Positions 14,301 through 21,639 of a stretch of DNA of 45,406 bases are shown in pieces. Every line of letters starts with the position of its first letter. The stretch's first letter is position 1. The position numbers were made by a program, and so were the translations under genes. Location of the stretch: IMG/VR virus record IMGVR_UViG_3300045131_000428, positions 1-45,406 of that record; one strand, given 5' to 3'. Origin of the DNA: a virus. Below the pieces are notes generated by a model, which worked only from the letters and a program-made list of their open reading frames with translations, searched no databases and was not told the origin of the DNA.

Positions 14301-14558
14301 ATGGAACATCCATTCTTAGATAGAAAAACACTGTCTGAAAAGACACTAGAGGAAATTCAAGCTACCCTAACCGGGCTGATGAATAAACTTACTTTTGCTC
14401 ACCGAATGGGTAATAGACCACTAATCAATCAACTTGAAATGGTGGTTGAAAGTTATCGCAACGAAGCAAATAAAAAACTTGATGAGGTAATGAAAAAACA
14501 AAACCTGCATAATCAAGTTTCTATTCAGAAAGAGGGCGAAATTGGCAACAAGAATTGA
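14301..14558 (+). CDS. Small helical protein of unknown function
   Basis: 85 aa, predicted all-helical and charged, with K-T-L-E-E-I-Q-A-T-L-T-G-L-M-N-K-L and a long E/K-rich C-terminal helix. The length and helical pattern would suit a small structural or assembly protein, but no family is recognised with certainty. It overlaps the next gene by 17 nt, so the two are probably translationally coupled. The start is placed 6 nt after a late-type box. Confidence 0.55.
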   Translation: MEHPFLDRKTLSEKTLEEIQATLTGLMNKLTFAHRMGNRPLINQLEMVVESYRNEANKKLDEVMKKQNLHNQVSIQKEGEIGNKN

Positions 14559-15144
14559 ACGTGAATTTGCATTCCAAGCTGCTGTTTATTTTGAAGGGGA
14601 GTTCTTAATGAACATATATGAACTTTCATTGAGCATGGAAGTTGATACAGCATCTATTAAAGAACAAAATATAGCAATGGACCGGATACATTACTTCTTA
14701 CATAACTGTTTGGGCAATAGTATTTTTGTGCAAGATTCAGAAAAAAAAGCGATTGAGAAGTATCTACAAGCTGATATCAAAGTTTGTACTCTTCCGGACG
14801 AGCCGTATGATCAGATCATAACCATTCTGCTATTGTTGAAACTAAACGCCATAACAGAAGGTAAATTACATATAACTGATATATCACTTATTTCTGGATT
14901 AAGTGATGATGTTAAATTTATTTATGATGTAGAAACTGTAGCTAATCACCCTTTTGGTAACAAGGGCTGGTGGGAATGTGCTTCCACTTCTATATCTGAT
15001 TTATCCAAATCTAATAAAAAAGATAAAATAGTTAGATTGATAAAACATCATAATGATTGGGCCGGAGTTAGTTTGGATTGGGAACAAAAAGAACATACCT
15101 CTACTGAAATTATTTTCAACAATGACTACCATAAACAACCATAA
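14542..15144 (+). CDS. Conserved-type phage protein of unknown function (TTG start)
   Basis: 200 aa from a TTG codon at 14542 preceded by GAGGG; the next in-frame ATG (14608) would remove the A-T-R-I-E-R-E-F-A-F-Q segment that looks like the true N-terminus. The protein has an alpha/beta N-terminal half (M-N-I-Y-E-L-S-L-S-M-E-V-D ... N-I-A-M-D-R-I-H-Y-F-L) and a C-terminal part with W-W-E-C-A and a His-rich stretch near 170. Similar proteins beginning M-A-T-R-I-E-R-E-F occur in other T4-like phages without assigned function. It closes the cluster before a sigma70-type promoter. Confidence 0.6.
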   Translation: MATRIEREFAFQAAVYFEGEFLMNIYELSLSMEVDTASIKEQNIAMDRIHYFLHNCLGNSIFVQDSEKKAIEKYLQADIKVCTLPDEPYDQIITILLLLKLNAITEGKLHITDISLISGLSDDVKFIYDVETVANHPFGNKGWWECASTSISDLSKSNKKDKIVRLIKHHNDWAGVSLDWEQKEHTSTEIIFNNDYHKQP

Positions 15145-15147
15145 GTG

Positions 15148-15176
15148 TTGATTTATCTATTGGTCTATGTTAAAAT
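15148..15176 (+). promoter_or_regulatory. Sigma70-type promoter, leaderless geometry
   Basis: TTGATT (15148-15153), a 17-nt spacer, TAAAAT (15171-15176), plus an extended -10 TG at 15168-15169. The -10 ends 7 nt before the ATG at 15183, so transcription should begin at the start codon. Confidence 0.7.
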
Positions 15177-15182
15177 ACATAG

Positions 15183-15692
15183 ATGAGAACCGACATATAC
15201 GATCAAATAATCCTCACAGAAAATGACCTGTGTGATTTGTATATGCGTGATTCTACCCGCACTATAAAAGATTGTTTGGTAGATGAAAAGATAACTCTGG
15301 GTACCATATTTCTTTCAAATGAAAACTTACCCGTTCTAATAGAGTATGTTAAATCTAATTTATCAGTAAAAGAATTTGATAGTCAAAATCAATCACAATG
15401 GCAAATGCCCAAAGAATATTATGAAATGGATATTGCTAAATGGGTATTAGCTCAATGCAAAACCGAAGAAGAACTGCAACGAGCAGGTGATGAACTATTA
15501 AAATTCCATGATAGGAATATGTTTTCATTACTACAATACTTAAAATATCTTGTTGATACTATGCGTAGTAATAACATAGTTTGGGGAGTGGGCAGAGGTA
15601 GTAGTGTGGCTAGTTTTGTGTTGTTTTTGATAGGGATTCACAGAATTAACAGTCTTTTTTACCAATTATCAATTGATGAATTTCTAAGGTGA
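15183..15692 (+). CDS. DnaE-palm-like miniprotein (C-family polymerase GRGS motif, no catalytic Asp)
   Basis: 169 aa. The last 40 residues, including W-G-V-G-R-G-S-S-V-A-S-F (134-145), G-I-H-R-I-N-S-L-F-Y and F-L-R at the C-terminus, match the bacterial Pol III alpha palm segment G-P-G-R-G-S-A-A-G-S-L ... G-I-T-x-I-D-P-L-x-Y-x-L-x-F-E-R-F-L. In DnaE this segment is followed at once by the catalytic P-D-x-D-x-D; here the protein stops just before it, and no continuation is visible in the other forward frames. The N-terminal 130 residues are helical and unassigned. It therefore cannot be a polymerase by itself. It could be a nucleotide- or host-polymerase-interacting factor, or a stable remnant. 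The sigma70-type promoter suggests early expression. Confidence 0.6.
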   Translation: MRTDIYDQIILTENDLCDLYMRDSTRTIKDCLVDEKITLGTIFLSNENLPVLIEYVKSNLSVKEFDSQNQSQWQMPKEYYEMDIAKWVLAQCKTEEELQRAGDELLKFHDRNMFSLLQYLKYLVDTMRSNNIVWGVGRGSSVASFVLFLIGIHRINSLFYQLSIDEFLR

Positions 15693-15735
15693 GTAATTGG
15701 AATACTGAGTAAAAATTAAGGCATACTAGCAGAAG

Positions 15736-15743
15736 ATTAAATA
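15736..15743 (+). promoter_or_regulatory. Late-type promoter box ATTAAATA
   Basis: Lies 23 nt upstream of the ATG at 15766, with AAGGAG as ribosome site. Box variant, long-spacing group. Confidence 0.35.
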
Positions 15744-15765
15744 TTACTAACTAAAAGGAGATAAA

Positions 15766-16137
15766 ATGGCCACATACAGATCCGCAATGGGTAAAACCGT
15801 TGACATGTCAGCTATTGTAGCAAAAAATGAAAAAGTCAGAGCCGTGGGGAATGTCAAAAATCTTAACGCACGAGGTGACACCATTGATTCAATGGGTAGA
15901 ATAATTCAACCCGCAACTGCTAAAGTAAACAATGCTTATGCTAAAACAGTGGGAAATCGTTCAGCAAACGCAAGCAAGCCACAAAGTAGAATACAACCGG
16001 ATGTTCCCACACCAGCAAAAATAGCCGTTGCTGAACTCCACCCAGAAGAATTTGAGTTAGATGAATCAATTGAAGATGATTTGGCGATTGAAAAAATCAA
16101 AGAAGAAGAAATCAAGAAAGCAACAAAGAAGAAATAA
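15766..16137 (+). CDS. Conserved-type phage protein of unknown function
   Basis: 123 aa. Basic, Asn/Ala-rich N-terminal two-thirds (M-A-T-Y-R-S-A-M-G-K-T-V-D-M, then N-E-K-V-R-A-V-G-N and N-A-R-G-D-T-I-D-S) and an acidic then lysine-rich C-terminal helix. Proteins starting M-A-T-Y-R-S-A-x-G-K-x-V-D-M are familiar from T4-like aquatic phages as hypothetical or virion proteins. Strong AAGGAG ribosome site. It sits 1 nt before the GroES gene. Confidence 0.6.
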   Translation: MATYRSAMGKTVDMSAIVAKNEKVRAVGNVKNLNARGDTIDSMGRIIQPATAKVNNAYAKTVGNRSANASKPQSRIQPDVPTPAKIAVAELHPEEFELDESIEDDLAIEKIKEEEIKKATKKK

Positions 16138-16138
16138 C

Positions 16139-16528
16139 ATGACACACACCGAACCAAAAAAATTAGCATTTGCTCCACATAAATTCAATAAAAGCCAGTT
16201 CAACCCAATTGGCGCACATATTATCGTATGTGATATGAGTTTTGACCAACGCATTACACATGGCGGTATTCTATTGCCCAATGATGATATGAAAAGTGCA
16301 GGTATCAGGCCTCGCTGGGGAAAGATATATGCTGTGGGTTCAGAAAACAAAGATACTGACATTGTTGAAGGTAAATGGGTTTGTGTCAGTCATGGACGCT
16401 GGACTCGTGGAATTGAGATAGAAGATGAAACGGGTAAGAAAACATTGCGTAGAGTTGACGCTGATGATATACTAATGATGTCAGATGAAGAAGTATCGGA
16501 TTCAACATTAAGCGAAATGGTGTACTAA
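16139..16528 (+). CDS. GroES-like co-chaperonin (T4 gp31-like)
   Basis: 129 aa from the ATG at 16139, directly after the previous stop; an open frame from 16061 merely extends back into the upstream gene. Cpn10 features: F-N-P-I-G-A-H-I-I-V at the N-terminal strand, a mobile-loop-like R-I-T-H-G-G-I-L-L-P-N with the hydrophobic tripeptide that docks on GroEL, R-W-G-K-I-Y-A-V-G, and a C-terminal D-A-D-D-I-L-M-M. T4 gp31 replaces host GroES so that GroEL can fold the major capsid protein; the same role is inferred here. It overlaps the next start (TAATG). Confidence 0.85.
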   Translation: MTHTEPKKLAFAPHKFNKSQFNPIGAHIIVCDMSFDQRITHGGILLPNDDMKSAGIRPRWGKIYAVGSENKDTDIVEGKWVCVSHGRWTRGIEIEDETGKKTLRRVDADDILMMSDEEVSDSTLSEMVY

Positions 16529-16812
16529 TGATAAAATGGTTTAAGAAAAAGATTCACAACTGGGCCAGTGAAGATTGGGAAAATGCTTCTAGAGTGGAAG
16601 AATCGACGGTCGGCTCAGTTAGAAGGCGTAGATTTGACCGAAATGGAATGAACTTTACTATCTACTCTGCTAACGGAGGATATGTAATGGAATATGTTTC
16701 GTATAATGACAGAACCGAAGAACGCGATTCCACATTACATATCATTCCCAGTGAACAAGACTTGGGTCAAAGTATCGCCCACATCATAACACTTGAGATG
16801 CTTAGAAAATGA
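16528..16812 (+). CDS. Small protein of unknown function in the clamp-loader operon
   Basis: 94 aa, basic N-terminus (M-I-K-W-F-K-K-K-I) followed by an alternating beta pattern (N-F-T-I-Y-S-A-N-G-G-Y-V-M-E-Y-V-S-Y) and a C-terminal helix. It overlaps both neighbours (stop/start overlap with GroES; 4-nt overlap with the clamp loader), implying co-translation. No family recognised. Confidence 0.6.
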   Translation: MIKWFKKKIHNWASEDWENASRVEESTVGSVRRRRFDRNGMNFTIYSANGGYVMEYVSYNDRTEERDSTLHIIPSEQDLGQSIAHIITLEMLRK

Positions 16813-17735
16813 AAAATCAACTTTGGGTTGAGCGTTATCGTCCCAAATCTGTTAAAGATTATGTTTTTGTGGATGAACGACAAAAACAACAGGTAGAAGG
16901 TTGGATAGCTAATGGTAGCATTCCGCATCTATTGTTAAGCGGCGACCCGGGTACTGGTAAGACTACTCTTGCTAAAGTATTGATCCATGAACTTGGTGTG
17001 GAAGATTATGATGTAATGGAAATCAATGCTAGTCGTGAAAATGGCGTAGCAATCGTGCGTGATAAGATTAATGGATTTGCACAAACCATGCCATTCGGTA
17101 AGTTTAAGGTAATCCTACTTGATGAGGCCGATTACACTAGCCCAGAGTTTCAAGCAGCATTGCGTAACGATATGGAAGCATATGCTGATACAGTGAGATT
17201 TATTCTTACTTGTAACTATGAACACAAAATCATTCCAGCATTGCGTGAAAGTCGTTGCCATAAGTTTCATATTGCTAAACCCGATCGTACAGAATATACA
17301 GCAAGGGCAGCAACTGTTTTATTGACAGAAGGTATTGAGTTTGATTTAGATACATTGGACAGTTATGTTCGTGTAGCATACCCAGACTTGCGTAAATGTT
17401 TGAATCAACTACAAGTTAATTCAAGCACCGGTAAACTATTGCCTCCGCAATCACAGGGTAATAGCGAACATGAGCTTCTAATAGAAGCAACTACATTGTT
17501 CAAAGCTGGCAAGATTCTTGAGGGTCGTCAGCAACTTATGCAGTACACTGCATTGTACCCGACCCGAGTTGAAGAAATTTATACTTGGGCTTACTCTAAC
17601 TTAGATTTGTGGGGAAAGACACAAGAAAAGCGTGATGCAAGTATCATTATCATTCGCAATGGTTTGGCAACATTGCCCTTAGTAGGGATTCCTGAAATAG
17701 CAATAGCGGCCTCAATTGTGGAGTTGACGGCATGA
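16809..17735 (+). CDS. Sliding clamp loader, T4 gp44-like AAA+ ATPase
   Basis: 308 aa. RFC/gp44-type AAA+ protein: W-V-E-R-Y-R-P near the N-terminus, Walker A G-D-P-G-T-G-K-T-T (45-53), Walker B V-I-L-L-D-E-A-D (101-108), sensor region F-I-L-T-C-N-Y and the S-R-C arginine-finger motif (148-150), then a helical collar domain. It opens the gp45-type clamp (gene at 42490) and loads it onto primer-template DNA. T4 uses four gp44 subunits with one gp62; no gp62 homologue is recognisable here. It overlaps its neighbours by 4 nt on both sides. Confidence 0.92.
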   Translation: MKNQLWVERYRPKSVKDYVFVDERQKQQVEGWIANGSIPHLLLSGDPGTGKTTLAKVLIHELGVEDYDVMEINASRENGVAIVRDKINGFAQTMPFGKFKVILLDEADYTSPEFQAALRNDMEAYADTVRFILTCNYEHKIIPALRESRCHKFHIAKPDRTEYTARAATVLLTEGIEFDLDTLDSYVRVAYPDLRKCLNQLQVNSSTGKLLPPQSQGNSEHELLIEATTLFKAGKILEGRQQLMQYTALYPTRVEEIYTWAYSNLDLWGKTQEKRDASIIIIRNGLATLPLVGIPEIAIAASIVELTA

Positions 17736-18001
17736 AATATTTACTTATCCAATTCTTGAGGAAACCTAATGGCCAAATTGACGAACAGGTGTCTATTAGC
17801 AAACGCTTGCGACCAGCAGACATTCAAACATGTAATGTCATTATGGATTTTGGTAAGAAGAAAGTTGAAAAATGCGTAGTTGAAGGAAAGACTGTGGATA
17901 CAGACTGGAATAAACTAAATGAATACTATAAGCGTATTTACCCGGCATTAGTTGATCAATTAGAAAAGAATAATACTGAAAGCGAAGTTAAGAAGAAATA
18001 A
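17732..18001 (+). CDS. Small protein of unknown function following the clamp loader
   Basis: 89 aa, starting in the ATGA overlap with gp44-like. Beta-rich N-terminal half (K-Y-L-L-I-Q-F-L-R, Q-V-S-I-S-K-R-L, C-N-V-I-M-D-F) and a helical, lysine-rich C-terminus with Y-Y-K-R-I-Y-P-A-L-V-D-Q-L. It occupies the place where T4 encodes gp62, but at 89 aa it is half the usual size and shows no gp62 signature I can name. It ends just before the convergent terminator. Confidence 0.6.
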   Translation: MKYLLIQFLRKPNGQIDEQVSISKRLRPADIQTCNVIMDFGKKKVEKCVVEGKTVDTDWNKLNEYYKRIYPALVDQLEKNNTESEVKKK

Positions 18002-18026
18002 AAAGAGGGCTTAAGCCCTCTTTTTT
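18001..18026. terminator. Bidirectional terminator between clamp-loader operon and phoH
   Basis: Perfect palindrome GAGGGC (18005-18010), TTAA, GCCCTC (18015-18020), flanked by A4 on the left and T6 on the right. It can serve the + strand operon and the minus strand phoH-like gene, whose stop codon is at 18025-18027. Confidence 0.9.
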
Positions 18027-18813
18027 AACTATACAGTTTGAGTACTTGCTCAATTATCCGGTGTCGCTGTACATCTTTTACTTCAAATTTACATGACACA
18101 ATACCGGAGACAGGGTGCTGACCAAGTCTTGTGACTAAATCGAGAAGACCATTGTTTTCTTTTCGCTGGTCTGTCTGCTCGGTATCACCCGTCAGGATAA
18201 TTTTACTTCCTGACCCTATCCGGGTCATTAACATTTTTAACTGGCCTGGACGACTGTTTTGGCCCTCATCCAGAATGATGATAGAGTCCTTGAATGTGCG
18301 GCCACGCATAAAGCCCAACGGAGAGAATTCAATGACTTGTTCAGCTATCATCTCCGCAAGCTCCTTCACCGTGTAATACTCATGCAGAATATCCACCATT
18401 GGTCTTACCCAAGGGGCCAGTTTCTCATTCAAATCACCGGGCAAGAATCCATGATCCTCATCCTCCACGGCTACCGCAGGCCTGGTAAGAACGATTCGTT
18501 TACATTCGCCGGCACGAAGTGCTTTAACTGCTGCCAAGATTGCAAGATATGTTTTTCCAGTACCGGCAGGGCCAGAGACGACAACAATATCTGTGTTTTC
18601 ATCTAGTAATGCGATAATATAATTTTCTTGATTTAGCGATTTGGGGATCAACTGCACGGGTCTTTTATTAACCCTAGTAGTTCTTTGTGCTTGTGAGAAA
18701 TCTATTGTTTTGGATTCTTTCATATAAAAAGTTTGATTTGTTTGTTTTTTGCTAGTTAAATAGCGTGAATCTTCTTGCGTTGTGCGTAAAGCACTAGTTT
18801 TCCGTTTGCTCAA
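18025..18813 (-). CDS. phoH: PhoH-like ATPase
   Basis: 262 aa. PhoH-family P-loop NTPase: Walker A G-P-A-G-T-G-K-T (81-88), R-I-V-L-T-R-P-A-V, L-P-G-D-L-N-E-K-L, Walker B I-I-I-L-D-E-G-Q-N (178-186) and a sensor-like I-I-L-T-G-D-T-E-Q. PhoH proteins are common in aquatic phages; the biochemical role is an RNA-associated or nucleic-acid helicase-like ATPase, not settled. The first 55 residues are a basic, probably disordered extension. The start is a TTG with a good AAAGGAG site on the minus strand. It is the only minus-strand gene in the window. Confidence 0.9.
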   Translation of the reverse strand: MSKRKTSALRTTQEDSRYLTSKKQTNQTFYMKESKTIDFSQAQRTTRVNKRPVQLIPKSLNQENYIIALLDENTDIVVVSGPAGTGKTYLAILAAVKALRAGECKRIVLTRPAVAVEDEDHGFLPGDLNEKLAPWVRPMVDILHEYYTVKELAEMIAEQVIEFSPLGFMRGRTFKDSIIILDEGQNSRPGQLKMLMTRIGSGSKIILTGDTEQTDQRKENNGLLDLVTRLGQHPVSGIVSCKFEVKDVQRHRIIEQVLKLYS

Positions 18814-18978
18814 TGTAAATTCTCCTTTATAAGAGCGTGAGTTCTCATAATACTCATAGTTATTTACAACTGGTTAAATAGACTAATGTAGTAGACTTTT
18901 AACACAAATTTCTAGACTAAATATAAGGCTAAGGGTTCAACTATTGTAATTTCTTATTAGTGCTATTAATCAATAAAA
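18814..18978. other. Divergent intergenic region upstream of phoH and the 18992 gene
   Basis: AT-rich spacer. It holds the minus-strand ribosome site of phoH at its left end and an ACTAAATA box (18916-18923, + strand) with no gene directly behind it. No convincing -35/-10 pair for phoH was found, and no RNA gene. Confidence 0.4.
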
Positions 18979-18986
18979 GATAAATA
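18979..18986 (+). promoter_or_regulatory. Late-type promoter box GATAAATA, leaderless spacing
   Basis: The box ends 6 nt before the ATG at 18992 with no Shine-Dalgarno between. As the first gene after a divergent region it needs its own promoter, which makes this box one of the more convincing examples. Confidence 0.6.
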
Positions 18987-18991
18987 TATTA

Positions 18992-19603
18992 ATGAAGCAC
19001 GAAGCCGCAGACAATTTTTTTAATGGTGTTGATTATGTCAGCATCATAGACACCGTAAAAGGTATATTTACTAGTGATGGTTCAATGAATACCTTATTGG
19101 ACTTTGAACGAGTACTAGACGAATCTGACCTATACGCCTACCGTAACTGGGAACTAGGTGAATTAGTTCAAGGTCCTGACATAAAACGCTATACAGTTAG
19201 TTGCATATTCATGTGGCCATACAAACTAATGCCCAATCCAAAAGGTGCCAGACGATTAGTAGCAATTGGATGTAAAGTTAAATTTGCTAAAAGCAAAATT
19301 GAAGTTCCAGTAGAAGTCAAAGATTACGAAGATTATGTTGCAGGGACAAGATATCCAAAGATGGCACCTAAACAAGTTTGGTTTGTTTTCATAGAGATTC
19401 CCAAAGACTTGCTGGACGATATTAAAGAAGGTTCTATTGACTTGGCAGGACAAACAATTGATCTGGAAGAACTAGATGATTCATACGATGAAGATTTAGA
19501 TAAAGACAATGGTGAGGGCGAGGAAGAAAATCCGCAACAACCAGTTGATATGGGAATGGGCGGCATGCCACCTCCGGCAGCTCCTGGTGCCCCTCCAATG
19601 TAA
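18992..19603 (+). CDS. Putative structural protein with acidic and Pro/Gly-rich tail
   Basis: 203 aa. The folded part (1-155) is alpha/beta with R-Y-T-V-S-C-I-F-M-W-P-Y-K-L-M-P and V-W-F-V-F-I-E-I-P-K; the tail (156-203) is acidic and then M/G/P-rich. It resembles hypothetical proteins in aquatic T4-like phages that travel with the next gene, but no function is known to me. The ATG lies at the predicted +1 of a late-type box, pointing to late expression and a leaderless message. Confidence 0.6.
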   Translation: MKHEAADNFFNGVDYVSIIDTVKGIFTSDGSMNTLLDFERVLDESDLYAYRNWELGELVQGPDIKRYTVSCIFMWPYKLMPNPKGARRLVAIGCKVKFAKSKIEVPVEVKDYEDYVAGTRYPKMAPKQVWFVFIEIPKDLLDDIKEGSIDLAGQTIDLEELDDSYDEDLDKDNGEGEEENPQQPVDMGMGGMPPPAAPGAPPM

Positions 19604-19611
19604 GGTGTAAT

Positions 19612-20157
19612 ATGACAAGAATCATTAATGAAGGTTTAGATTATATGGATATGGAACATCAAATTGAACCAAATGTATCCATTGATGAATATTCTGCCAA
19701 GATGGGCAAGGATAGTGATATTGTTACACTTGCATTTATTGTCAAGAGCGAAGCAGCAGGTAATGATTTAGTTGATTGGTTTGAGCGAGGATATGACTGG
19801 ATACTTGATGCCAGCTTGAGTGATGGTGAATTAAGCCCTGGTAGATATTTAGTATTTGTTGAAATGAAACGCAGAACAAAAATACCGGAACGAGTTGTAG
19901 AATTGCTTGATGATTTAGAAACACTTACAGGAATGACAGTGGATGAATGGGAGGTGACTATTGATGAAAAAGATTACTCGGCAGATACAGAAATATTGAA
20001 AGAATTGATACCTATCAGCCCACATGAATATCGTGAAGAAAACGAAGATGAAAAAGAATTAAATGAAATGCGTCATCGTGCAGGATTAGACACAGTAAAT
20101 TTACACGGTGAACCGGATAGTGAATTAAAAGCATTTATATCAATGGCAGGTTTATAA
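19612..20157 (+). CDS. Putative virion-associated protein with short leader-like N-terminus
   Basis: 181 aa. The N-terminus M-T-R-I-I-N-E followed by G matches the hydrophobic-x-E/G pattern of possible capsid-targeting leaders, though it is short. The body is alpha/beta (V-T-L-A-F-I-V-K-S-E-A-A-G-N-D-L-V-D-W, Y-L-V-F-V-E-M-K-R-R) and resembles a ferredoxin-like fold by pattern only. The C-terminus ends F-I-S-M-A-G-L. It follows the 18992 gene by 8 nt and precedes the holin by 1 nt. Confidence 0.55.
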   Translation: MTRIINEGLDYMDMEHQIEPNVSIDEYSAKMGKDSDIVTLAFIVKSEAAGNDLVDWFERGYDWILDASLSDGELSPGRYLVFVEMKRRTKIPERVVELLDDLETLTGMTVDEWEVTIDEKDYSADTEILKELIPISPHEYREENEDEKELNEMRHRAGLDTVNLHGEPDSELKAFISMAGL

Positions 20158-20158
20158 A

Positions 20159-20782
20159 ATGGCAACAACAATATTAGCAAAGAAAGCAACAACTGATACC
20201 CCAATAGCAAAAAGTGATGACCAGCATACTCAACTAGCAGCAGATCCAACTATACCTCAATTTCCACAAGAAAGTAGTTATGGCACAACAACACCAAACA
20301 CAACCTTATCAGCAAGCAGTACTTCAGCATTTAGCACACCTTCGTCAGGAGGATTCGGGTTACCCGGTTCGTTTGGTGCACCAGCAGCCGTGGGCAACGG
20401 TTCGCCAGCATCAACAAGCAACATGGGATCAATCGGATCAAGTAACATGAATGTAAGTCTGGGTAATCAACCCGTATTAACAGGTGCCGGAGTAAATGCT
20501 GCCCAAGATGCCAGTATCTTAATTAAGAACACCAACGACGATTTCATAAATAAAAAATGGCGACCACTAATGGCATTTGTTTATATGCTTACTTGTACAT
20601 GTGACTTTGTTATATTCCCTATATTATGGAGTTTATTACAAGCAATGAGCAAAGGTAGCGTCACTATGCAATGGCAACCTCTAACACTGCAAGGTGCTGG
20701 TCTTTACCATATCGCTATGGGTGCTGTATTGGGTGTGGCCGCATACGGCAGAACTAAAGAAAAACTAGAAAATAAAGCCTAA
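20159..20782 (+). CDS. Holin-like membrane protein
   Basis: 207 aa. A long Ser/Thr/Gly/Pro-rich, probably disordered N-terminus (1-120) leads to K-W-R-P-L-M-A-F-V-Y-M and a membrane segment (about 136-161), then a loop and a second one (about 177-196) followed by a charged tail. The K-W-R-P-x-M-A-x-x-Y-M ... D-F-x-[IV]-[FA]-P entry is typical of phage holins of the three-TM type, which permeabilise the inner membrane for endolysin release. The two-membrane-segment reading and the long N-terminus are unusual. The endolysin (9896) is about 10 kb away. Confidence 0.65.
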   Translation: MATTILAKKATTDTPIAKSDDQHTQLAADPTIPQFPQESSYGTTTPNTTLSASSTSAFSTPSSGGFGLPGSFGAPAAVGNGSPASTSNMGSIGSSNMNVSLGNQPVLTGAGVNAAQDASILIKNTNDDFINKKWRPLMAFVYMLTCTCDFVIFPILWSLLQAMSKGSVTMQWQPLTLQGAGLYHIAMGAVLGVAAYGRTKEKLENKA

Positions 20783-20788
20783 CTACTA

Positions 20789-20817
20789 TTGACAATAGCA
20801 GATTATTTTGCTACAAT
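20789..20817 (+). promoter_or_regulatory. Consensus sigma70 promoter, leaderless geometry
   Basis: TTGACA (20789-20794), 17-nt spacer, TACAAT (20812-20817). The -10 ends 7 nt before the ATG at 20824, placing +1 on the start codon of the DnaJ-like gene. No ribosome site is present. Confidence 0.82.
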
Positions 20818-20823
20818 AATAAG

Positions 20824-21639
20824 ATGGATTATTATGAAATTTTAGGTGTTACTAAAACCGCCTCACAAGAGGATATCAAAGGGGCCTGGCGAAGATTGGC
20901 TAGTCAGCATCATCCCGATAAGGGAGGGGATAAAGTCAAATTTCAGGAAACACAAGCTGCGTATGAAACATTAAGTGATGCAAATAAACGCCAGCAATAT
21001 GATAATCCCATGCCACAAGGATTTCCGCAGCAAGGTGGAATACCCCCAGGGTTTGAACATATATTTGGTCAAATGTTTGGTCAAAATAATCCTTTTGACA
21101 TATTCAGTCAACAACGTAGACAACAACAACCTCAACAACAATTATTTAGAACAACAATAAATATATCATTAGAACAAGCATATAACGGCGGTGAACAAAT
21201 ATTAAAACTACAAACACCCACGAATGTACATGCCATAACCATTCAGATTCCTAAAGGGATTCAAAATGATAATCAAATGCGTATAGATAAAGTCATAGAT
21301 GGTGCTAGTTTAATAGTAGATTTTCGGGTTGAACCCCATCTCAAATATGATAGACAAGGTAATGATTTAATTTGCAACCATCCAATTTCCGTGTTAGATT
21401 TGATTATTGGCACAAGTTTTGAATTTGTTACTCTATCAGGAAAAACGCTGGATGTAACAATTAAACCTAAAACTCAACCCTATATTCAATTAAAATTAGC
21501 GGGACAAGGCATGCCTATACTAAATGCTACTAGCTACGGTGACCAAATTATATTGTTAAAAGCATTCATCCCTGATATAATAGGAGAACAAGTTATCAAT
21601 AGCATTACGGCTTATAAACAACAAAGGAATCAAGCATGA
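20824..21639 (+). CDS. DnaJ-like co-chaperone (CbpA type, no zinc finger)
   Basis: 271 aa. Canonical J domain (M-D-Y-Y-E-I-L-G-V at 1-9, H-P-D at 30-32, Y-E-T-L-S-D), then a G/F/Q-rich linker (about 66-108) and a two-lobe C-terminal substrate-binding region ending Y-G-D-Q-I-I-L-L-K-A. The Cys-rich zinc domain of type I DnaJ is absent. J proteins deliver clients to Hsp70 and stimulate its ATPase; no DnaK is in this window, so the host DnaK is the likely partner. The start is certain by homology, and it coincides with the predicted transcription start. It overlaps the ClpA-like gene by 4 nt. Confidence 0.9.
   Translation: MDYYEILGVTKTASQEDIKGAWRRLASQHHPDKGGDKVKFQETQAAYETLSDANKRQQYDNPMPQGFPQQGGIPPGFEHIFGQMFGQNNPFDIFSQQRRQQQPQQQLFRTTINISLEQAYNGGEQILKLQTPTNVHAITIQIPKGIQNDNQMRIDKVIDGASLIVDFRVEPHLKYDRQGNDLICNHPISVLDLIIGTSFEFVTLSGKTLDVTIKPKTQPYIQLKLAGQGMPILNATSYGDQIILLKAFIPDIIGEQVINSITAYKQQRNQA

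Noticed and set aside
15693-15765. Frameshifted continuation of the DnaE-like protein
   Set aside because: No P-D-x-D-x-D or other polymerase residues appear in any forward frame after the stop.
16061-16138. Upstream extension of the GroES-like gene
   Set aside because: The extension is a lysine-rich out-of-frame reading of the previous gene; GroES homology begins after the ATG at 16139.
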